The notes: generated by a model not told the origin, from the sequence alone. Shown: positions 11,492 through 23,694, numbered from the stretch's first letter. The stretch: DNA of 64,000 nucleotides from Spiroplasma endosymbiont of Labia minor (GCF_964019845.1 NZ_OZ026465.1:682001-746000); one strand, 5' to 3'. Made by a program: numbers and translations.

Positions 11492-14277
11492 TAGTTCACT
11501 ACCTCTTCACCTTTACTATTTACTGTAATAGTATTTTCTTTTACTCATTTATAAAAATCACTCTCACTATTAAATATGTGATTATGAAAATAAACATAAT
11601 AAGAAACTATTGTATCTGAATGGAATGTTACATCTGAATTACGATAAACATAATATAGTGCATCCGCATAAGTTATAAAATAATGCTGTAAACCATTAAA
11701 TAAAACTCCATATACTGAATTTTTAACACCTAATTGCTCTTTTAAATCATCGTAACGAATAGTTTTAATTAAATCTGACGACAAAATTACTTTTGATTGT
11801 AGGATGTTATTTTCAATATAATTATCATCAGCATCAATTGCATCTTGTGCTGAATCAAAATATTTAACAATGCCTTCATTATCAATTAGTTTATATTTAA
11901 TAACAAATTCATTATTAGTAATTTTTGTTTCCATACTTTGTTTTGCATCAATAGGACTTTCAAAAAATTCATTAATACCATCAAAGTAAAGTTGGATTGT
12001 GTTTGTTAAAAAATACTTATCAAAAATATATTCAATAAATTCATCCATTTTTCTAATTGCATCAAATGGTTCTTCCTTATTAATTGGTAATTCTTCATGC
12101 TCATTTGTTCCCATAACATTTATATAATATGCTCTTGTAGATACAAAATCTGTTGGATGAGCTACAATATATTCTTTTAGATATTTTTGAGCTGCTTCTT
12201 TACCATTAAATAAGCTGCCCAAGACAATTCACATATCATCTGTTTGACTTGCATCACTCGTTGTTGTTGTATTGTCTATAACTTTAATTGCATTAATTCT
12301 ATCTTCAAATTTTTCATTTCATAAAGGTGTATTAAAAATAGGTAATTTAGCCTCTGTAGTTCGGTAAGTTATTTTTTGGCCGTTACCAAAATCATTTTCA
12401 TAAGTTGTAAATGATAAAAATGATAATGTATTACCTAAATCTCAAATTGATTTTGCCAGTTGAAATCCAGCAATAAATTTAGTTGCAAATGATGCAACAT
12501 CTCCAACAGGTTTTACGTTTTCTGCTAATTCTGCACTAGAACCATCAGCTGAAAAAGTTAGATTTTGTTTAATATATTTTTCTATTTTTTTATAGGCAGT
12601 ATTTGCATCAACCATTTGACCATTAATTAAATATTTAGTTTCGCCATCAACTAAAAAAGTTTCATATGATGTTAAAGCTAGTTTGATAGCTTTATCTTTA
12701 ACATCACCACCTTGTTTAAACAATTCAGCTATTTTATTTCAGTTATCAAAAATAGTATCACCCATTTTTTGAATTGATTCTATAATATCTGTTAGTCCAT
12801 TGGCTTTTGAAGGCGATTCATATAAGAATTTAGATGGATTTAAAAATAAATGGATAATATCTGTTAATGATAAAACATCTTCACTCTCAACAAGAGTTGG
12901 TTTAGTTCTATCAAATATAGCATTAATTTGATCTGTAAACATTCCCGAATTTTTAACTATTAAATTACGAATTAATTCTTTTAAAAAGTCTAAAAGATCT
13001 AATGCAGCTGATTCATTACCTGAATGATTACAAGTCAAAGTATAGTTATATACCGCTTGAGCAAACACTAAAGATTTATTTCATTTACTCATACCTGAGA
13101 TTGAGTTTAATTTAATGCTTAAATTTTCGTAATTTAAGCCTTGTGCTTTTTTATACAATCAATCATTTGCTAATTTAAATTTATCTTCAAAACTTTTCTC
13201 ATCATTAGATTCTGGATCAAAAAAATCTGTTTCTATATTTCAGCTTTTATCTTCAACTGAAGTTTGTTGATTTAAAATATAATTAATCATACTTGATACA
13301 ATTACAAGTTTGCTGAGTAATAAATTCATTGAATCTGATGATACTTTTTTTCATCCATCATCACCTTCATTTCGCAATTTATTCATTAATGCATCGGGTG
13401 CAAAATCTGTTTCTAAATATTGTGTACCAGAAAAAGTACCAATCAATCCTTTTGAATCATAATTAAGTCAATAAGCATTTTTGGCCGGCTTATATTTTAT
13501 TATATTTTCATTTTCATCTTTTTGTAAAAGTTGCATATCTGAAATATTATCAACTTTACCAATTTTTGATCAACGATAACCATTATAATCATATTCTGTG
13601 TCTGAGGTTGATTTGATTCAATCTTTGATTTGATCTTTTGTTAAACAAGTACCAGCCATTTGGTAACATGTTGTTGTGTTTTTATCTGTTAAATTTTTAC
13701 CTATCACATTTTCTAAATATTGTGTTACTTCAAATTTATTGTTAAATTCAACTGAATCTGATGAATCATCAATTATATTTCCTAGTTTATAAACTTTTTT
13801 ATAATCTTCATATGATTTGATAGCAGCTGTTTTATCAAGATAAGCATTATTGTCTTTTCCTTGATAAACTGTTTTTAAAACATCATTTTTGCCAGTTAAA
13901 ACTTGATTTGATACTTGATTGGAACTATCTATTAGATAATCATATGGATTTCTGTATGTTTGATATTGCACAATCGGTGTTGAAGATAACATATCTTTTG
14001 TTATTGCACTATATGAATTTTTAACATCATATGTATTTTTATTGTATAAAAAATAATCATACTGATTTTTATATGCTTTGGTTGTTATATTGTTTTTTAC
14101 ATACTCCATTAATTCTTCATTTGATGAAAATTTTTGCCCATCAAATTGATAATATAAATTTTCATGTGATTTTGCTTGTACAATGACACTAGAAATTGCT
14201 GCAACAGAAATCCCAACCCCTAAAGTACAAACAACACAAAAAATAGATATTGCTTTTTTGGTTTTAAAAATATTCAT
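11491..14277 (-). CDS. 928-aa membrane-anchored surface protein
   Basis: A short cytoplasmic segment (MNIFKTKKA) and one hydrophobic segment (about residues 10-36, ISIFCVVCTLGVGISVAAIS) anchor a large hydrophilic ectodomain. Near the N-terminus YYQFDGQKFSSNEELMEYV and at the very C-terminus NHIFNSESDFYKWVKEN are two examples of a recurrent motif. The start at 14277 lies 2 nt after the upstream lipoprotein stop and is conserved in the duplicated copy; an upstream in-frame ATG at 14307 would overlap the lipoprotein. The frame is continuous with TGA as Trp. A host- or cell-surface interaction role is likely but unproven. Confidence 0.8.
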
Positions 14278-14279
14278 TA

Positions 14280-15179
14280 TTAATTTGTTTGAAAATATTC
14301 CATCCACAAATCAACTGATTCTTCAGTTGAAAGTGCGCTGTCACTTAATGAAGTAAATTTTAATGAAGTTTTCGATCTCAAACCGTGTTCTGCATCCATA
14401 TCTGGTCTATCACCTAAATATTCATATTTTGTTGCAGTAATATTCATTTTTTTATCTTCATATAATCAATATGGTTCACTATCAAATGAAAAATATTTTG
14501 TATAGCTTTTTGAAATGTCATCTAATACAAACGGGTTGTCATTTTGCGTATATTTATTTTTTTCTTCGTCTGTTTTATAAAGTGCTAATGGTTCAAGCAT
14601 CATATGTTTATAGTCTTCAGAATAATTTGGTTTATCAGAAAATACAGTTCTTCCATCACCTTTTCAAAAATCTATGTTATTTATAAATCAATCATAATCA
14701 TTATATTGAGATGTTTCCAAAAAATTAAAAATTAAATTTTTGGCTGTAAATACCAATTTCTTTGTTGAGATACTATATATGGATATATCAAAAATAAATT
14801 TACTTAAAGTATTTAATTGAATTCCTTCAATAAGTCAACTAGGATTACCTTCTCGTATAATAAAACTATAATTATGTAAAATATAATTAAATTCTTGATT
14901 AAATTTTGTAAAAAATGAATTACTAATTAATTTATCAAAATAAAACTCAGATGTATCCAAAAAATTTGAATTTTCTTTTTTACTTTGCTTTGATTCATCT
15001 TTAAAAAAATATTCACCTGTGTATTCATAGGTATTATTTTGCTTAAAAAAACTCTCTAAATTTTCTTCTGTAATTGGTTTTTTTTGTTCTTCACTATTAG
15101 AATTGTAGCATGACACAACTTCACTAATAGGCGAAATTGCTGTTGTCATTGTCGTTAATATTGTCAATAATTTTTTCAT
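14280..15179 (-). CDS. Lipoprotein, copy 1 of duplicated locus
   Basis: 299 aa with a lipoprotein signal peptide: MKKLL, hydrophobic stretch, then the lipobox SEVVSC with Cys24 as the lipid-modified residue. The mature part is hydrophilic, W/Y/N-rich, with no recognised domain. Ribosome-binding site AAAGGA 6 nt before the ATG. First gene of the operon with the 928-aa, 691-aa and 498-aa genes. Closely related to the 295-aa lipoprotein at 16234-17121, with which it shares upstream sequence too, so the two arose by duplication. Confidence 0.9.
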
Positions 15180-15337
15180 AATATTCCTTTCTCATACAAA
15201 GGAGCAATAATTTTATCAACTCCAAAAAAATATTATCATAAATTATGTATTTAAATTTTAAATTATTAAAATTTTATTTTATTTCAAAATAAACATAATA
15301 AAAAATTATTATAGGATAAACTTCTTTCATACACATT

Positions 15338-15364
15338 ACTAATTTTAGCATTGATAAAATTAGT
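15338..15364. terminator. Perfect 10-bp inverted repeat after the truncated copy
   Basis: ACTAATTTTA / TAAAATTAGT with a 7-nt loop, 30 bp downstream (minus strand) of the break where homology to the 928-aa gene stops. Flanking CACATT / AATGTG can extend the pairing. Possible terminator for the duplicated unit, but no clear U-tract. Confidence 0.35.
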
Positions 15365-15394
15365 GTTGAAAATGTGTTCAAAAAAAGGTTATTC

Positions 15395-16230
15395 TATCAA
15401 TCCTTTTGAATCATAATTTAGTCAATAAGCATTTTTGGCTGGTTTATATTTTATTATATTTTAGTTTTCATCTTTTTGCAATAGTTGCATATCTGAGATA
15501 TTATCAACTTTACCAATTTTTGATCAATGATAACCATTATAAACATATTTCGTGTCTGAGGTTGATTTGATTCAATCTTTGATTTGATCTTTTGTTAAAC
15601 AAGTACCAGCCATTTAGTAACATGTTGTTGTGTTTTTATCACTTAAATTTTTACCTATCACATTTTCTAAATATTGTGTTACTTCAAATTTATTGTTAAA
15701 TTCAACTGAATCTGATGAATCATCAATTATATTTCCTAGTTTATAAACTTTTTTATAATCTTCATATGATTTGATAGCAGCTGTTTTATCAAGATAAGCA
15801 TTATTGTCTTTTCCTTGATAAACTGTTTTTAAAACATCATTTTTGCCAGTTAAAACTTGACTTGATACTTGATTTGAACTATCAATTATATAATCATAGG
15901 GATTTCTGTATGTTTGATATTGTAAAATTGGTGTTGAAGATAACATATCTTTTGTTATTGTACTATATGAATTTTTAACATCATACGTATTTTTATTGTA
16001 TAAAAAATAATCATACTGATTTTTATATGCTTTGGTTGTTATATTGTTTTTGACATACTCCATTAATTCTTCATTTGATGAAAATTTTTGTCCATCAAAT
16101 TGATAATATAAATTTTCATGTGATTTTGCTTGTACAATGACACTAGAAATTGATGCAACAAAAATTCCAACCCCTAAAGTGCAAACAACGCAAAAAATAG
16201 ATATTGCTTTTTGGTTTTAAAAATATTCAT
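15395..16230 (-). pseudogene. Truncated, decayed copy of the 928-aa surface protein gene
   Basis: Closely similar to 13440-14277 but broken in four ways. A one-base deletion in the T run at 16208-16212 (five T where the intact gene has six) frameshifts after about codon 8. A CAA-to-TAA nonsense codon lies at 15614-15616. A further TAA lies at 15461-15463. The copy ends abruptly near 15395, lacking about the last two thirds. The start position directly after the copy-2 lipoprotein is preserved. It may act only as a recombination partner for the intact gene. Confidence 0.88.
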
Positions 16231-16233
16231 CTG

Positions 16234-17121
16234 TTAATATTTCATTCACAAATCAACTGATTCTTCAGTTGAAAGTGTACTATCACTTAATGAAATAAAT
16301 TTTAATGAAGTTTTTGATCTAACACCATATTCTGCGTCTTTATCTGGTATATCACCTAAATATTCATATTTTGTTGCGGAAATATTCATTTTTTTATCTT
16401 CATATAATCAATATCAATCATTATCAGATGAAAAAAAATCTGTGTATTGCCTAGAAATGTCATCTAGTACAAATAAATCATTATTCTGTAAATATTTATT
16501 TTTTTCTTCATTTGTATCATAAATTGCAACAGGTTCAATTATCATATGATTATATCCTGAAAAATAGGCAATTGAATTAGAAAATATAACTCGTCCATCA
16601 CCTTTTCAAAAATCTATGTTATTCATAAATCAATCATAATCATTATATTGAGATGTTTCTAAAAAATTAAAAATTAAATTTTTAGCTTCAAATATTAATT
16701 TTTTTGTTAAAGTATTGTATATAGATAAATTAAATATAAATTTACTTAAAGTATTTATTTGTATTCCTTCAATAAGTCAGCTAGGATCACCTTCTCATAT
16801 GGAAAAATTATAATCATGCAAATTATAATTAAATTTATTATTAAATTTTGTAGAAAATGAATTACTAATTAATTTATCAAAATAAAAATTAGAGATAGAA
16901 GAAAAGTTTGAATTTTCTTTTTTACTTTGTTCTGATTGATCTTTAAAAAAATATTCACCTGTATATTCATAAGTATTATTTTGTTTAAAAAAGTTTGCTA
17001 AATTTTCTTCTGTAATTGGTTTTTTTTGTTCTACGTTATTTGAATTGTAACAAGATACAACTTCACTTAAAGATGAAACTGCTATTATCATTGTCGCTAA
17101 TGTTGTTAATAATTTTCTCAT
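16234..17121 (-). CDS. Lipoprotein, copy 2 of duplicated locus
   Basis: 295 aa with signal peptide MRKLLTTLATMIIAVSSLS and lipobox SEVVSC (Cys24). Most of the sequence is alignable to the 299-aa copy, with scattered substitutions through the whole mature part, so the pair has diverged but both remain open. The last few residues differ: this copy ends ...VDLWMKY. I chose the ATG at 17121 (AAAGGA 6 nt upstream, as in copy 1) rather than the in-frame ATG at 17139. Its partner gene downstream is a pseudogene. Confidence 0.9.
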
Positions 17122-17284
17122 AATATTCCTTTCTTTCATATAAAAAGAGCTATAATTTTATCAACTCCAAAAAATATTATCATAAACTATACATTATAGT
17201 TAAAATTATTAAAATTTTATTTTATTTTTAAAACACATAAAATAAAAAGTTATACTCATACTAAAAAATAAATTATTCATATTT

Positions 17285-17322
17285 ATAAAAAAAAGTTCCA
17301 TACATAAACTACATGAAACTTA
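17285..17322 (-). terminator. Intrinsic terminator of rpmF
   Basis: On the minus strand AAGTTTC ... GGAACTT (17321-17315 and 17299-17293; one G-U pair) followed by a run of eight T, 6 nt after the rpmF stop. Confidence 0.7.
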
Positions 17323-17327
17323 AAATA

Positions 17328-17507
17328 CTAATCTTCAACTTTTACTACTTCTTTGTTTTTATAATAACCACATTCTCTACATACTCTGTGTGATTTTATC
17401 ATTGTACCACAGTTTTGACAAGCAACTAGCGCACCCGCAACTAGTGCTAAATGACTACGTCGTTTTCTTTTTACTGCTTTACTAGTCTTACGAAATGGAA
17501 CTGCCAT
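17328..17507 (-). CDS. rpmF: 50S ribosomal protein L32
   Basis: 59 aa. N-terminal [18 protein letters not shown] is the conserved basic L32 start, and four cysteines (Cys30, 33, 43, 46: CQNC and CREC) form the zinc ribbon. Ribosome-binding site GGGGGTG before the ATG. It lies downstream of the DUF177 gene, the standard pairing in Firmicutes and Mollicutes. Confidence 0.98.
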   Translation of the reverse strand: MAVPFRKTSKAVKRKRRSHLALVAGALVACQNCGTMIKSHRVCRECGYYKNKEVVKVED

Positions 17508-17615
17508 TTTCTACACCCCCTACATTAACTTATAATATAAATTACACGTACATAAAATTCGTGTCAACTCTGAGATTATAGCATACTAAAACTATAAAAA
17601 ACACTTTTTTAGGAA

Positions 17616-18128
17616 TTATTTTAATTTTTGTAATTTATCTCATCTTTGATCATTTGTATTATCTTTTTCTTTCTCATATTCTTCTTCTGAATATAATTTT
17701 CAATCATTTCCAAAATTTGTTATTGGTTTATCTTGTGCTTTAGAGAAAATGCTAATTGGCAATGATAATTGAATTTCTTCTAATGCATAAAATGCCAAAT
17801 CAAAATCGTTGCTCAATATTATATCTGCATCCATAGATACTGCTATATCTTCTGAAAAAGTATAAGTGTTTTCTCAGTCAATTGAATCTTTGTAAACAAA
17901 TCCTGCTCCATTCATAGCATCAATAGCTAATAATTCAAAATCAAGCACACCAATTACACTTATTGTTTCCAATTGTTCATTATAATTTATTTGACCATTA
18001 AAATTAACTTTTATAACATCATTAATCAAAGGATTTTTATCAATTAAATTCTGTTTTTGTTCATCATTGAAAATAAAATTTTCATTAAATTTATTTTTTG
18101 GATTTTTCTTGAAATAGTTTTCTGTCAT
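17616..18128 (-). CDS. DUF177 (YceD/YlbN-like) protein
   Basis: 170-aa soluble acidic protein. The core strand pattern (INDVIKVNFNGQI, then ISVIGVLDFELLAIDAMNGAGFVY) and the placement immediately before rpmF match the DUF177 family, known in bacteria for a role in 23S rRNA/50S accumulation. The usual cysteine pair of the family is not seen. Start ATG at 18128 with GGAGTA about 6 nt upstream; it begins 12 nt after the PheT-like gene stop, so the three are probably one operon. Confidence 0.8.
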
Positions 18129-18140
18129 TTTTTAATACTC

Positions 18141-19553
18141 CTAATTTTTCTTATTTTTTAATGATAATCAATCTCGAATTTCATTTATTAAATCTTTTTC
18201 AGTTTTAATATCTTGTCTGTATTCAGAAATTTTAACATCTATTTCTTCACTATTTTGATTAAAATCAAAACCTAAATCAGATAATAAATTATTTAAATCT
18301 TTGGCTTTTAAATACTTACCAAATTTATCATTTAATTTAGCAGATGAAGTTTTTAATTCAATTTTAAATAAATTATTTACCATGATTTCAGGTTTATTGG
18401 TAGTTGCCAAAATACCATAGTGATCTAATCAAAAAACAACACGTTCAAAAGCTTGATTAATTAAATCTGAATTTTGTTTTACTGCTTCATACTTTTTATA
18501 ATTTTTATTTTTAGTTGTAGCTTGGACATAATATATGACGACATAATTTTTAGTTCGATGTGATGGTTTATAATTTGAATTATAGCCATCAATAGAAGAA
18601 AAAACGACATCCTCATTATGTTTTGAGATAATGATTTCTTCACTTGTTGTTGAAATATTGACACCATTTTGCAAAAAATCTTCATCAATGAAGACAGTTT
18701 TTACACCTGTTTCATAAAAAATAAGATTGCTTAAATTTGCAAAAATGTTATCTTCTATTTTAAAATTTAAATATCTCAACAAAATTTCTTGTTTGGAAAA
18801 TAAATTTAGATTTAAATCAGAATCATCATAAACAACATAACTTTTAGCTTCAACAAAATTATAACCCAATAAATCCAAACCTGTAATTGCTGTATTTCTT
18901 AATTTTAAACCAACAGAATGATTATTAACTAATTGCTTTGCTCTTAAATTTTTCAGATCAATTCCATTTTTTTCTTCAAGAACTTTTGCAATCGTTTTTA
19001 AGACATTAAACCCTATTGTTAAATCATCGCGATTATGCGGAATTGCCAAATTTCAGATTAAATCATCTAATCATAATTCACTTACACCATTTGGTAAACC
19101 AATTTTTTCAACTAAATATTCATGTGAAAATATATTAAAGACATTTTCTTTTTCTAACTCAGTTAAATTTTTAAAATTTAAATCCTTTAAAGACAAAATT
19201 TTTCCAACAGATGCCCTATTATCTATTATTTGATTTTTAACAATTTCACCAGTTGGTAAAACTGCTTTATCTTTGGCAACTAAAACAAAACCACCATCAA
19301 TTCAATTTTTGTAATTTGAAACAAATGGATCAACTAACTCATCACCTAAATCGACAAAAACAAAACTATCATCTGAATTATCAATTTTTGAGACATTTCC
19401 AATTTTACCAATAAATAAATTATTGAACATAGAGGTTTGATCATATTTATCAACAATTTTTCAACCTAATTTATCAAAAGCATCTTCATATTGTTTTATT
19501 GTAAAACCATTTGAAAGAAAATGATGATCCAATCACTTCTTTGAAATATACAT
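18141..19553 (-). CDS. Free-standing PheT-like protein (EMAP + B3/B4 + B5 domains, no synthetase core)
   Basis: 470 aa resembling the N-terminal half of the phenylalanyl-tRNA synthetase beta chain. An EMAP-type tRNA-binding domain lies at about 40-130 (LFIGKIGNVSKI ... VLPTGEIVKNQII ... SVGKILSLKDLNF). The IPHNRDDL segment (about 172-179) matches the PheT IPPNRxD motif. A B3/B4-like editing domain follows (YETGVKTVFIDED; EIIISKHNEDVVFSSIDGY). A B5-like domain is at the C-terminus (LGFDFNQN ... VKISEYRQDIKTEKDLINEI). The catalytic-like core and FDX-ACB domains of PheT are absent, and the gene ends naturally before the DUF177 gene. Ribosome-binding site AGAGGTGA. It could bind or edit tRNA-Phe, or be a YtpR-like paralogue. 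Confidence 0.75.
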
Positions 19554-19588
19554 AATCAAAAATCACCTCTTTAACTTAAACAATTATA

Positions 19589-22500
19589 CTAAAAATTAGT
19601 AATTTGAGTTAGTGGTTTTGAGCGAACTTGCCTGTTTGCAGCCAATCAACCAATAACCATAATTATAGCTAGTACAATGAAAGAAATTATTGGTGTTTTT
19701 GCATCAATAGGTAAAGTTAATAATATGCTTCATTTAGTTCAAATAAAATCTATTAATACCTTCCATACTATTAATGATAAAAAGTATGCAATAAAGAAGC
19801 CAACAATCGATCATATTATATAATTTCCCATCACAATTCAGTTTATTTGGGCATCACGATAACCTAAAGCTTTCATTGTTAAAATAATACGCGATGCCTC
19901 ATCAACAATTATATTCATGACCACAACTAGAATTACCAATAATAAAAATGCATCCAAAATCATAAATATAATCATTGTTGTTGTGATTCTTGACATGGCA
20001 TTATTTGCAACCACAGACAACATATTCATTGGTGAAACAGAAGTTTGCCCACCAAGCGATGATAATGATGGATTTGTCAATAGTGCAAATGATTTATCTA
20101 CTTTATTTGGATCAATAATCAATCCCGGAATTAAACCATTAAAAATGGAACCAAAAATGTAATGTTCATGATTAATAGTTAACGAAACGGAATTATCTAC
20201 AAATCTTAAGTTCATTAATGATTCTGTAATTTTATCCAAATTAATATCGCCTTTATATAATGTACGTTGTGAAAAAATTTTATTAAATAAAGGTGCATCA
20301 TAAACATTCAAACCTTGTTTGTCTACATTAGCTTCTATTTTCATATAATCATTTAATTCAGTTGAGGCAACTTGTGTCATATATGCTGAATAATCACCAA
20401 AAATATTGTTTGTAAAAGTATCATTATAATTAATTGCAGTAACTTTAAATAGCATTGGTCTTTTTATGGTTGCATCAGATTTCATTACAAATTCGGAATT
20501 TAAAGCTAAATTATTTTGTTTTGCTGTACGATAAGATACAATAACATTTAAACTGTTATCTGTATTTTTTATGTGTAAATCATCAATTGTTTTTTGGGAA
20601 ATACCAGAAAAATTGATTCCTTTATTTATGTTACCAAATTTGGTTTGGTCAAATAATTGCAAGTCCAAAGCTTCAGTTACTCTATTGTCTGCAGGTAATA
20701 AGTCAACTTGATATGCATATGTTTCTTGCCTTGAATCATAATATAATTGATTTGAAGTAATTATTGGATTTGCATTATCATCAACCATCATTGCTGTTGT
20801 AATGATTTGCATTGCACTTTGTGGCATAGAGTCAAAAGACAAACCAAATGTTTGTCTAAAGTTATCTTTTAATAACATATTATTTTGACTACTGAAATTA
20901 AATAAATCAGAATCCATACGTCAATTTTTTGCATCATTTGCATTGTAATTGAATAAATCATTTTTATGTGATTCTACATTACTTATAATTTGTTCAATAG
21001 CTATATTATTATTTTCATTATATAAATTTGTAACATAGTTCTGTACACGTTGTTGAATCATTTGCAAAGCTAAAATTCTCGCAAAATCTGTAATATATAG
21101 TGTTGTTTTACCATCAATTCCATTTAACGAATTTGTAATTTCATCTGTTAGATTAAAAACACTTATATTATCATTTAAATTAGGATCTGATGATAATGGT
21201 ACTGCTGGTTTTATATTTGTTGTATTTGAATTACCAAATATTGCTGCAGCCCAATTTGGTAAATCTGTTGACTTTGAAAAATCCAACTTATCTGGATTAA
21301 AAAATTTATCATCATCTAATGTATTTGCCTGCAGTCCCATTGAATAAAACAAAACAGAATATGCAGGCAACATTTCAGTACTTGGTTTATTATTTATTGC
21401 ATCTCAAGCAATATATGCTTCTGGATGTTCAAACGCTCCTTCTGCAATTGCTTTTAGTGAATTATGAATAACATATCTAACTTTAGAACTACCATTTTTA
21501 TCAATTGCATTTTCATACGATGTAGAATTTGAATAGTCAATTGGTGCACCAATTTGCCTTGTATCTCATTTACTTTGTTCTTTAATGTACAATTCAGAAT
21601 CATTTACATCTTGAGAATTTTCTTTTAATCTAAAATCAACATTTGGTAGATTATTCCATTCATAAATATGATCTAGATTTTTTGCAAAAATTTGAAAACC
21701 TTGGTTTGCTGTATTTTGCAACAACGTTTGTGCAGATAACTGTACTAAAAATAATAGCGATGAAAAAATAAATAAAGATATTACCATTGCAAATTTGCCT
21801 TTTGATCTTGCAGTAAATGCTTGTAATAGGCGATATGAAAAACCTTTATTTTTTTTCGATAATGATCTTGAGATAAAACCCTGTTTTGGTATACGCTTTA
21901 ATGCTTTTGTTGTTTGATAAATTAAACTCAAAGCTGGTTCTTTTAAATATAATAAAGTTAATCCATAAGATACGAGTAAAAATATTATTGGAATAATAAT
22001 TAAAATTATAGACATAAATATTCAATTTAAATAAATAGCATCATAACTAAATGTCACTTGCATTTCAAAAGTTTTTGCAACATATAATTGCATTGGAACT
22101 GATGCAAAATAGCCCAAAATTAATCCGATTAAAATAGTTATAAAAGTTTTCAAAGCAAAGATTCATGATAATTCACCAATTGTATAACCAAAAGCTTTAA
22201 AAATACCAAGTTGGTTTCTAGTTTCATTCAGTTCTTTTTTAATAACAAAGTTAATAAAAACAAAAGCCAAAACTAAGATAACAATACCTAAAACAGTAAA
22301 AATAATAACTTGCACTTTAATTTGTGATAAAGTGGAATTTGAATATAATTCTCCAAATGATACAAAAATATGGTTTCCTTCTTTAAATATTGAACGTGAT
22401 CTTGAATAATCTATACCAAACATATCTTTAATGGAACCCGATTGATAATTTTTAGTTTTATTAACGTAAATGTCGTGCGTAAAATAAACGTTTGTTTGCG

Positions 22501-23656
22501 AATTGTTTCAAAAAATTTCTCTAGCATCTTGCATGACTTTTTTATCAACAAAACCATAAGCATAGTTTTTAATATCCATTGTAAAAGTAAAATTTGATGA
22601 TGGTGTTAATGTATCATATCTTGATCCAAAACCAACAATTGTAAAAGTTTTTGAAATAACAGTATTAGTTGCTTGATTTAAAGCTATTGGCAAATCTATC
22701 GTGTCATTTAACTTTAAATTATTATCTTTTCCATACTTTGTTGATAAAACTATTTGAGCATCAGAACCTGATGCTACATTTTTACCCTCAATAATTGTTA
22801 AAGGGTTTACTCATTTACCATCAATTGATGTGTTGTCTTCATTTTGTAATGCTTGACTCAAATCCATTGTCAATGATGGTGTTAAAGAAGAAGAATCAGA
22901 TTTAGATACAGATAAAGAATCGTTATACGTAATAGAATATTGAGCAGCATTGTTTTTACCATAATAAAAATGATTATTTTTATTTGCAGCTACATTTTCA
23001 ATTATTCAAAATAAAATATCATGTTCATATTTTACTAGTATTTCATCATTATCAAAATATGTGTTTACATTATCCGAGAAAGCTTTTTTAGCACCAACTG
23101 CATGTCCTTGACTATCTGCAATACCTGAATTAATTGCTGCCCCATTTCTATAAGCTTTTAACATATTCAAAACTATAGAATATATTGAAGCTTTAGTTTC
23201 ATTTGTATATACAGAAGAATTTATATCAGGTAAGATACCATCTGTTTTACCAAAAACTGTTTTTGCAATATATGCTTGTGTAGTTTTAGAAAGCCACACA
23301 TCAAAGCCTACATTACTACCCTTTAATGCTTCTGGTTGATCTAAAACCTCATAACACTGATTACTATTTCCTGCATCACAATTATCATCTGATTTTACTA
23401 TTCCCTTATAATCTTCGCCTGCAAAAAAATAATTAAAAACAAAATCTTCTTCAAGTCTTTTTGTTGTTCCTTGAATATATGTTTCTGGATTATACGAATT
23501 TCTTTCATATACTTTAGATTTTGAAGATAACTGATAGGGTGTCGCCATCATACCAATTACTATAGCAGACAACGTAATTACAAAGATTAGTATTCCTAAT
23601 GTTTCAACTCATGACTTAATAAATGTTTTCGCATAACTCTTTAACACTTTTAGCAT
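19589..23656 (-). CDS. 1355-aa FtsX/MacB-type ABC transporter permease
   Basis: Very large polytopic protein: N-terminal membrane segment (WVETLGILIFVITLSAIVIG), a long extracellular region, a first FtsX core (VIIFTVLGIVILVLAFVFINFVIKKELNETRNQLGIFKAFGYTIGELS), further helices, a second large extracellular region, and a second FtsX core near the C-terminus (IIFMILDAFLLLVILVVVMN ... SRIILTMKALGYRDAQIN) plus final helices. The lead sequence KAxGY preceding a helix is typical of the family. No ATPase gene adjoins it, so the ATP-binding partner is elsewhere. Known relatives in Spiroplasma and mycoplasmas are annotated as permeases of unknown substrate. Confidence 0.85.
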
Positions 23657-23688
23657 AATTTAAACACCACATTACTAGTTCTATCTAT

Positions 23689-23694
23689 ATTATA
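23689..23694 (-). promoter_or_regulatory. -10 element upstream of the 1355-aa permease gene
   Basis: TATAAT on the minus strand, 32 bp before the start codon, in TTATATAATATAG context. No good -35 at 16-18 bp. Confidence 0.45.

Larger units (their letters stand above)
15395..17240 (-). repeat. Partial tandem duplication (homologous to 13440-15300)
   Basis: The stretch repeats, in the same order and orientation, the 5' third of the 928-aa gene, the whole lipoprotein gene and its upstream region (shared TTTATGATAATATT and GAGTTGATAAAATTAT on the minus strand, then AAAGGAATATTATG). The promoter region was therefore duplicated with the genes. Confidence 0.85.
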
